DNA from: an uncultured Hungatella sp.
GTDB lineage: Bacteria > Bacillota > Clostridia > Lachnospirales > Lachnospiraceae
Direction: 5' to 3'
DNA: 36,370 nucleotides
Assembly (NCBI GenBank): GCA_910577935.1
Contig: CAJTOT010000031.1
Span: 1 to 36,370, forward strand
Below the pieces are notes generated by a model, which saw nothing but the letters and a program-made list of their open reading frames with translations, did no database searches and was not told the origin of the DNA. The position numbers and the translations under genes are program-made. Of the stretch, positions 31,219 through 36,370 are shown in pieces. Each line of letters starts with the position of its first letter. Position 1 is the first letter of the stretch.

Positions 31219-32034
31219 ATGAAAACCGCGTCCTTTTACATAAAAAAAGCCGTGGAACTGGTATTCCTGGCAGCCTTATGTTTTTGCCTCGGAGACAGCG
31301 CCGCCAGGATCGGGGAGAAGTATCCTTTTGTGACTGTATCGGCATCGGCGGAGGGCAACTGGGGCCTGAGTTTCCAGCAGGAGGGAAAGCCGCCGGTGGC
31401 AAACGCGTCGGCAGAATATCTAAAACAGTTCAATGCCTACTACGCCGACCAGACAGAAGAAAAAGTTATCTATCTCACCTTTGACGCAGGATATGAGAAC
31501 GGCTCCACCGCCGCCATCCTGGACGCCTTAAAAAAACACAACGCTTCCGCCACATTTTTTCTCGTGGGAAATTATCTGGAGACCAGCCCGGAGCTGGTGA
31601 AGCGCATGGTCGCCGAGGGGCACACGGTGGGAAACCACACCTACCACCACCCGGACATGTCCAAAATATCCACCGAGGAATCATTTTCCAAGGAGCTCAG
31701 GGACTTGGAGGATCTGTACCGGCAGGTGACAGGGCAGCCTATGAAGAAGTATTACCGCCCTCCCCAGGGCAAGTACAGCGAATCCAACTTAAAGATGGCG
31801 AAAGACTTGGGGTACAGCACCTTTTTCTGGAGTCTCGCCTATGTGGACTGGTACGAGGATAAGCAGCCTTCAAAGGACGAGGCATTCAAAAAGCTGCTGG
31901 GGCGAATCCATCCGGGGGCGGTGGTGCTTCTCCACAGCACCTCAAAAACCAACGGGGAGATTCTTGACGAGCTGCTGACCCGGTGGGAGGAGATGGGATA
32001 CCGCTTCGCCTCCCTGGAGGAACTGGCGCCGTAA
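31219..32034 (+). CDS. PdaA-like polysaccharide deacetylase
   Basis: A 271-residue NodB-fold (CE4) enzyme. A basic start and hydrophobic helix (about residues 10-27) form a signal peptide or anchor. Motif 1 is TFDAGYENG, the form found in PdaA-type N-acetylmuramic-acid deacetylases rather than the usual TFDDG. Motif 2 is GNHTYHHPD, with the metal His residues. RPPQGKYS and the C-terminal GAVVLLHSTSKTN supply the remaining conserved sites. PdaA makes muramic-delta-lactam in spore cortex, which fits a spore-forming clostridium. ATG at 31219 has GGGAG 6 nt upstream. The gene symbol is withheld because several paralogues are common. Confidence 0.9.
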   Translation: MKTASFYIKKAVELVFLAALCFCLGDSAARIGEKYPFVTVSASAEGNWGLSFQQEGKPPVANASAEYLKQFNAYYADQTEEKVIYLTFDAGYENGSTAAILDALKKHNASATFFLVGNYLETSPELVKRMVAEGHTVGNHTYHHPDMSKISTEESFSKELRDLEDLYRQVTGQPMKKYYRPPQGKYSESNLKMAKDLGYSTFFWSLAYVDWYEDKQPSKDEAFKKLLGRIHPGAVVLLHSTSKTNGEILDELLTRWEEMGYRFASLEELAP

Positions 32035-32044
32035 AATATTTTCC

Positions 32045-32074
32045 TTGCTTAAAGCGAACTTTAAGTCTTATAAT
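32045..32074 (+). promoter_or_regulatory. DUF362 gene promoter with a CTTAAAG dyad
   Basis: TTGCTT (32045-32050) and perfect TATAAT (32069-32074) at 18-bp spacing. A perfect inverted repeat CTTAAAG-CGAA-CTTTAAG (32048-32065) fills the spacer, an ideal site for a repressor or a spacer-twisting activator. Confidence 0.7.
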
Positions 32075-32131
32075 ATACATACAGCATTTCCTGCTATTCA
32101 GGGAAAATATAAGAACAGGAGAAGAGACATT

Positions 32132-32995
32132 ATGGCAAAGTCAAAAGTTTATTTTTCTAAGGACATTACCAGCGACATGATGATTCAGATGTATAAGGCT
32201 CTCGGCGCGGAACTGCCCGGAAAGGTGGCTGTAAAGCTGCACTCCGGCGAGGTGGGCAATCAGAACTTTATCCGTCCCCCGTTTCTCAAGCCTGTCATCG
32301 ACCACGTTCACGGAACCATCGTGGAGTGCAACACCGCCTACAGCGGAAAGCGGGACACCGCCCAGGCCCACTGGGAGACCATGAAGCTCCACGGCTGGAC
32401 CGACATCGCCCCGGTGGACATCATGGACGAGGAGAAGGACCTGGAGCTTTCTATAGAAGGGGGAAAGAGGATTCAGAAGAACTACGTGGGCAGCCACCTG
32501 TCCCGGTATGACTCCATGCTGGTGCTGTCTCACTTTAAGGGCCACCCCATGGGCGGCTTCGGCGGCGCCCTCAAGAACATCTCCATCGGAATCGCCTCTT
32601 CTTACGGAAAGGCCTACATCCACGGGGCCGGCAACCCTGATGACATATGGACTTCCGACCATGACTCTTTCCTGGAGTCCATGGCAGACGCCGCCAAGTC
32701 CGTGGTGGCCTATTTCGGGGGAAGGATGGCTTTCATCAATGTGATGTGCAACATGTCCGTGGACTGCGACTGCTGCGCCGTGGCCGAGGACCCGAAGATG
32801 GGAGATATCGGCATCCTGGCCTCTCTGGACCCCATCGCCTTAGACCAGGCGTGCCTGGACCTGGTGTTCGCCTCCGATGACCCCGGAAAAGGAGATCTCA
32901 TCGAGAGAATCCAGTCCAGAAACGGCGTCCACACCGTGGAAGCTGCGGCCGGGCTCGGCTTCGGCAGCAGGGAATATGAGCTGATCACGCTGTAG
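32132..32995 (+). CDS. DUF362 domain protein (Fe-S related)
   Basis: A 287-residue protein with the DUF362 layout: KVAVKLHSGEVGNQNFIRP near the N-terminus, VECNTAYSGKRDTA, the conserved SHFKGHPMGGFGGALKN, and a Cys-rich MSVDCDCCAVAEDP before GILASLDPIALDQACLDLV. DUF362 proteins are often fused to or found with ferredoxin domains. No separate CxxCxxCxxxC ferredoxin motif is present here. The ATG at 32132 has AGGAGA about 9 nt upstream; the longer frame from 32045 would start inside the promoter. It stands alone, with a dyad-containing promoter that suggests specific regulation. Confidence 0.88.
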   Translation: MAKSKVYFSKDITSDMMIQMYKALGAELPGKVAVKLHSGEVGNQNFIRPPFLKPVIDHVHGTIVECNTAYSGKRDTAQAHWETMKLHGWTDIAPVDIMDEEKDLELSIEGGKRIQKNYVGSHLSRYDSMLVLSHFKGHPMGGFGGALKNISIGIASSYGKAYIHGAGNPDDIWTSDHDSFLESMADAAKSVVAYFGGRMAFINVMCNMSVDCDCCAVAEDPKMGDIGILASLDPIALDQACLDLVFASDDPGKGDLIERIQSRNGVHTVEAAAGLGFGSREYELITL

Positions 32996-33024
32996 GCTGC
33001 TGCTTTACATGATTCCCGTAACAA

Positions 33025-33058
33025 GGGCAGACCGCCGCTTTAACGCGTCGGTCTGCCC
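33025..33058 (+). terminator. stem-loop after the DUF362 gene
   Basis: A perfect 10-bp stem GGGCAGACCG / CGGTCTGCCC with a 14-nt loop, 30 bp past the stop. No U-tract follows, so termination efficiency is uncertain. Confidence 0.55.
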
Positions 33059-33127
33059 GGTTGCTCCCGCTCTCTTGGCCATCTGCTGTATCTGAAGGTT
33101 TCAGATCGGGAATCAGACAGCCGTCTG

Positions 33128-34138
33128 TCAAATCCCCAGCATGCCCAGAACTTTATCTGTCAAAAACAAATATTCCAGCCACAGGAAATAGTATTCCAGC
33201 TGCAGAGGCTTCAGCCGGCTCAGTTCCTGCGCCGTGCCGCCGCTTCTCTTGAAGCGCTCCGGGAAGATGGGATAATTGGCCTTCCACGGCTTAAATGGAA
33301 CCCCGGCAAAGTGGAGAATGGCAGGCTGATAATCCGGTTTCCTGTCAAAGTGGTCATAATATCCGATACAAAAGTTGTAGGGATTGTACCACGGGTCCCG
33401 GATCTGGGGATATCCGAAATATTTCAGGCGGCCGATGAACGCCGCGGAGAGGAGCCCCTGGTCGCCAAAGCAGATGTCCCCATCTCCGCCCATTTCCCTG
33501 TCCTTAATTTTAAAACCCGTCCCGCGCAGCCGTTCTGTGCAGTCATAATAGTAGGACAAATCTATGCCTGCCTCACGCATTTTTCTCAGATTGATCATGT
33601 AGGAGCCTGAGTTGAACAGCCCCTCCAGGATACCCGGAAGAAACTCCTTCTGATTTTCCAGATCTTCCGGTTCCGGCACCAGCCATGTTCCGTTTACCAC
33701 CTTGTACTTCTGCCCGGTCACGATCAGGAAAGCGTCCCCGAAATCTTCCGTATAATAGGGCGCGATGTCCCCGATTACCAACGTGTCGCCTGCGTCCAGG
33801 TACAGTACCCGGTCCACATCGTCCGGCAGCAGCTCATGGGCGCAGAGGGGATAATAAGTTTCTCTCAGCCAGCCTCCCGCCTCCACCAGCGGGTCATATG
33901 CCTCCGGCTCCGGCACCCGCACCTGGTGAAATGATATGTTTCCCAGCCCTTGGCACAGAGCGGAAAGCATATTTATATTTCCCGCGCTCACCTGGCCGTG
34001 AAGAAGATAGAAATCTATCTGCGCCTCTTTGAGATTCCTTGCCATGGCCGTAAGGGAAACGGCTATCTGGGGAATCAGCGTGTCATCTGAAGATGTGGCG
34101 ATATTGTATCGAAGCTGCCCTGTCTGTTCCAGATTCAT
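33128..34138 (-). CDS. glycosyltransferase family 8 protein
   Basis: A 336-residue GT8-like enzyme. NIATSSDDTLIPQIAVSLTA opens the nucleotide-sugar-binding fold. RVLYLDAGDTLVIGDI occupies the DxD metal site, here Asp-Ala-Gly-Asp instead of the usual Asp-Ala-Asp. FNSGSYMINL, FGDQGLLS and ILHFAGVPFKPWK match the later GT8 motifs. The ATG at 34138 is chosen because GGAGG lies 10 nt upstream; the ATG at 34168 has no site. It follows the patatin gene by 50 bp and probably shares its promoter, so a lipid or surface-glycan link is possible. Donor and acceptor are unknown. Confidence 0.87.
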   Translation of the reverse strand: MNLEQTGQLRYNIATSSDDTLIPQIAVSLTAMARNLKEAQIDFYLLHGQVSAGNINMLSALCQGLGNISFHQVRVPEPEAYDPLVEAGGWLRETYYPLCAHELLPDDVDRVLYLDAGDTLVIGDIAPYYTEDFGDAFLIVTGQKYKVVNGTWLVPEPEDLENQKEFLPGILEGLFNSGSYMINLRKMREAGIDLSYYYDCTERLRGTGFKIKDREMGGDGDICFGDQGLLSAAFIGRLKYFGYPQIRDPWYNPYNFCIGYYDHFDRKPDYQPAILHFAGVPFKPWKANYPIFPERFKRSGGTAQELSRLKPLQLEYYFLWLEYLFLTDKVLGMLGI

Positions 34139-34188
34139 TCTTCTGCTTCCTCCGTCTGTATTCTTCATCTTTTTTGTCTGTCACGCTG

Positions 34189-35058
34189 TTATCTGGATTG
34201 TTCCATGAACAGTTCCAGGTTGCCCAGCTGTCTTATGGCGTCCTGACGCCCCAGATCATACACTTCCTGAATCTTCTCCGGGTCACGGCAGACACGGCCG
34301 ATGGCAAGACTGTGGGAGGGATTGATGACAAACGCCTTCCCTTCCTCCTGGAGGCGCCGGATAAGCTTCCTGGTATTGTTGTACACCTTGTGACGGTTCT
34401 TCATGGCCGCCGCGAATCTGGGATACTGCCGGTAATACACTTTAGCCAGAGTGGCGTGCTCCGGCTCCTTCACATACTCTCTGCACCGGGTGAGAACCAC
34501 CACATTCCGCTCATAGCCCATTTTCATAAAAGCGTTCACCGGAATGCTGTCAGTGCATCCGCCGTCCAGCAGCTTTTTGCCGCCGCACTCCACAACCCTG
34601 GACACGTAGGGCAGAGACGCCGACGCCCGCAGCAGGTCGATCTGCCGCCTCATGTCCGTGAGATGCACATATTCCGCCTTCCCTGTCTCCAGATTGGTGC
34701 AGGTCACATAAAATTTTGTCCCGGAGTTCCTGAACGCCTCATGGTCAAAGGGGTCGAGAGTATCCGGCAGTTCGTGGTAGCAAAACTGCTCATCAACCAT
34801 ATCCCCTGTCTTTACCACGTTCCGAAAGCTCATGAAACGGCTGTCTCTGCAATACTTTTTATAGTAGCGGATTCCTCTTCCCACCTGTCCTGACACAAAA
34901 GAACAGCCGTGGATAGCTCCCGCCGACACTCCGATTACCCCGTCAAAAGACAGCCCGTGTTCCATAAATACATCTAAAACCCCGGCGGTGTAGATTCCTC
35001 TCATGCCGCCGCCTTCCAGCACCAGCCCTACTTTTTTTGCTGTGTTCTGTCCTTCCAT
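34189..35058 (-). CDS. patatin-like phospholipase
   Basis: A 289-residue acyl hydrolase. VGLVLEGGGMRGIYTAGVLD gives the oxyanion Gly-rich loop, GVSAGA holds the catalytic Ser (GxSxG), and LLDGGCTDSIPV the catalytic Asp (DGG). The family cleaves acyl chains from lipids in the cytoplasm. The ATG at 35058 (MEGQNTAKK) has GGAGG 9 nt upstream; the longer start at 35094 is less well supported. First gene of a likely patatin-GT8 operon with a near-consensus promoter. No signal peptide. Confidence 0.92.
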   Translation of the reverse strand: MEGQNTAKKVGLVLEGGGMRGIYTAGVLDVFMEHGLSFDGVIGVSAGAIHGCSFVSGQVGRGIRYYKKYCRDSRFMSFRNVVKTGDMVDEQFCYHELPDTLDPFDHEAFRNSGTKFYVTCTNLETGKAEYVHLTDMRRQIDLLRASASLPYVSRVVECGGKKLLDGGCTDSIPVNAFMKMGYERNVVVLTRCREYVKEPEHATLAKVYYRQYPRFAAAMKNRHKVYNNTRKLIRRLQEEGKAFVINPSHSLAIGRVCRDPEKIQEVYDLGRQDAIRQLGNLELFMEQSR

Positions 35059-35169
35059 CTCTGTGTTCCTCCATTCTGTCCGGCATCTCCACATAATTCC
35101 TTCGGCAGACGCCGGACGGCAGCCCGGCAGAAGCCCCGTACCCGGGAACCCCCGGCAGGCGCTTTATTC

Positions 35170-35198
35170 AGTATACTCCCCAAAATAAGTTCTATCAA
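35170..35198 (-). promoter_or_regulatory. promoter of the patatin-GT8 operon
   Basis: TTGATA (35193-35198) and TATACT (35170-35175) with 17-bp spacing on the minus strand. The -35 overlaps the stop codon of the DUF2871 gene. Confidence 0.72.
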
Positions 35199-35641
35199 TT
35201 ACTTTTGACTACTTTTTTTGGTTGTTTATCTGCCGCCGATATGCTGCGCCTGACCTGCTCCAGCAGAAGGATCATGCTGACCCCCAGCAGGATATGCCCG
35301 ATGCCGGCAATGCCGGATATTGCCCGATCCATGCCGTGGGAAAGCCCCGGCGCCAGAACCTGGGTCACTCCCCGCACGGCAAGCATCACCGCGGTCAGGT
35401 TCAGGCCCGTATGATAGGCAGCCAGAACCTTCCCTGTCTTTGCCCCGGTGAAGGAAAAGTTCTTTTCCAGCAGAAGAAGCAGCAGAAAAAACACCATGCC
35501 CAGCAGAAAATAATGGGTGTGGACAACAGAGAGGGCGGTTTTTTGGGTAAAACCGTTGAATTTGGTGAATTCCCGGTAAAACACGCCTCCAACCATGGCA
35601 AAAACGGCGTACATCAGCGCCATATTCATATATCGCTTCAT
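35195..35641 (-). CDS. DUF2871 membrane protein
   Basis: A 148-residue protein with four predicted helices. MKRYMNMALMYAVFAMVGGV, then REFTKFNGFT and LSVVHTHYFLLGM, match DUF2871 as I recall it. The conserved VHTHYF pair of His residues in a membrane segment is suggestive of heme or metal binding. GGAGG lies before the ATG at 35641. It starts 13 bp after the preceding membrane-protein gene and both follow a TetR gene, so they look like one regulated operon. Function unknown. Confidence 0.85.
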   Translation of the reverse strand: MKRYMNMALMYAVFAMVGGVFYREFTKFNGFTQKTALSVVHTHYFLLGMVFFLLLLLLEKNFSFTGAKTGKVLAAYHTGLNLTAVMLAVRGVTQVLAPGLSHGMDRAISGIAGIGHILLGVSMILLLEQVRRSISAADKQPKKVVKSN

Positions 35642-35654
35642 AATTCTTCCTCCT

Positions 35655-36077
35655 CTACTTACATTCCTGTTTCATAGCGAAATATCCCGTCAGCACCGTC
35701 CACACATAGGCGCAGGTCTTGGGAATCATCAGCATCCCGATCATAGGGATGGTATCTGCCCACAGCACTACCGGGATATAGAAGCCAAAACTCAGCACAA
35801 TGGCCAGCCATATCCAGTGAAACGCCTTATCCCCCCGCTCCTCTGTGCTGCGATAGAACAGCACAATCACCAGAAGACCCAGAAAGACGAAGGGGATATT
35901 GCGGTAAATGCCCCATAAGAGAGGCGCCTCGGCACTGAGCCACTGGTTCTGGGGCATCAGGCACAGGGCGATCCTCACGGCAGCCAGACCGTACACGGCG
36001 GCGCTGAGGCCGGCCTTGCCGTTGATCTCATACTGCAGCCGCCACACATGGTAGAGCAGCACATAAAAAATCGTCAT
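35655..36077 (-). CDS. polytopic membrane protein, start uncertain
   Basis: 140 residues from ATG at 36077, with about four helices (including LLVIVLFYRST and AIVLSFGFYIPVVLW, then PMIGMLMIPKTCAYVWTVL). The frame continues upstream for 13 codons (VSLGFGKLVTSIT) to an in-frame TAA at about 36117, and these residues look like natural protein. No ATG, GTG or TTG and no good ribosome-binding site is seen there. So either the ATG at 36077 is the true start, an atypical start is used, or the N-terminus has been lost. Paired with DUF2871 downstream. Family not recognised. Confidence 0.65.
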   Translation of the reverse strand: MTIFYVLLYHVWRLQYEINGKAGLSAAVYGLAAVRIALCLMPQNQWLSAEAPLLWGIYRNIPFVFLGLLVIVLFYRSTEERGDKAFHWIWLAIVLSFGFYIPVVLWADTIPMIGMLMIPKTCAYVWTVLTGYFAMKQECK

Positions 36078-36125
36078 TGTAATCGAAGTGACCAGCTTCC
36101 CGAAGCCCAGGGAAACTTATAGTTT

Positions 36126-36151
36126 AAATTCCCACGGCTCAGTAGGAATTT
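36126..36151. promoter_or_regulatory. inverted repeat AAATTCC-N12-GGAATTT
   Basis: A 7-bp dyad right at the stop of the TetR gene and upstream of the membrane-protein gene. It could be a TetR operator or a weak terminator. Confidence 0.4.
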
Positions 36152-36370
36152 TAATAAAGACTTCTGCGGATGATCTCCAGAAGCGCCCCAGGGTCGTAGT
36201 CCTGCCTCAGCAAGGCGGACAGCATCAGGGAAAACAGAACATCCGCAAATCCCTCCGCGGTAAACTCCTCCGTAAAGGCGCCGCCCCGAATCCTTCTGTC
36301 CCTCTTTAAGACAGAACACAGCTCATCTAAAATATGCTGCCAAGTCTGCTGCATTCTCCGCTTTCCATCG
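36151..36370 (-). CDS. TetR/AcrR-family regulator, C-terminal part (5' end outside window)
   Basis: The frame is open to the right edge, so the DNA-binding N-terminus is missing. The visible 70 or so residues (QQTWQHILDELCSVLKRDRR, then FTEEFTAEGFADVLFSLMLS and YDPGALLEIIRRSLY) look like the last helices of a TetR ligand-binding domain. The call rests on this helical pattern and on the downstream membrane genes, a common TetR-plus-target arrangement. It could be another all-helical regulator. Confidence 0.55.
   Translation of the reverse strand, partial: DGKRRMQQTWQHILDELCSVLKRDRRIRGGAFTEEFTAEGFADVLFSLMLSALLRQDYDPGALLEIIRRSLY

Overview
The window reads as chromosome of an anaerobic, moderately GC-rich Firmicute of the class Clostridia, most likely Lachnospiraceae (Enterocloster/Lachnoclostridium-like). 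This is an inference from family content: DUF6465, DUF2871, DUF1576, a DUF362 protein, a PdaA-type deacetylase linked to spore cortex, an LPXTG adhesin, a flavin-linked lipoprotein reductase, strong AGGAGG ribosome-binding sites and frequent TTG/GTG starts. I saw no rRNA, tRNA, CRISPR array or phage module.

Layout. 1-2231 (+): the 3' part of an ABC-F ATPase, a degenerate 4-nt repeat, a small membrane protein and a CCG-domain Fe-S protein. 2219-8270 (-): a five-gene operon matching the uncharacterised Salmonella STM4011-STM4015 set (LRR protein, ATP-grasp, alkaline-phosphatase-superfamily hydrolase, HemN-like radical SAM, and a radical SAM fused here to a HAD domain), with a clear promoter. 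8400-8634: a decayed PD-(D/E)XK gene. 8803-15338: purine genes (purA +; purC and purB -), a LysR regulator and an M3 oligoendopeptidase, with an intergenic repeat element between the peptidase and purB. 15575-17518 (-): a flavin-binding reductase lipoprotein, divergent from an AT-rich pair of half-size chromate transporter genes (17711-18834 +) followed by a remnant of a large serine recombinase.

19361-23270 (-) is the most striking part. A TTG-started 86-residue protein comes first, then a 51-codon ORF, then three tandem cyclic-di-GMP-I (GEMM-I) aptamers, then a cell-wall-anchored adhesin with signal peptide, InlB-like and MucBP-like repeats, Pro-Asp-rich spacers and an LPKTG anchor. The adhesin frame is interrupted by one in-frame TAG.

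23577-29641: DinB polymerase with a LexA/DinR-like box, an RsmF-type rRNA methyltransferase, a DUF1576 membrane protein, a DUF6465 protein and a YhcC-like radical SAM. 29628-36370: MATE exporter, PdaA-like deacetylase, DUF362 Fe-S protein, a patatin plus GT8 glycosyltransferase operon, two membrane proteins (one DUF2871) and the 3' end of a TetR regulator cut by the window edge.

Two units look worth study: the STM4011-4015 operon, a possible protein or peptide modification system of unknown product, and the triple c-di-GMP riboswitch array feeding an amber-interrupted adhesin.
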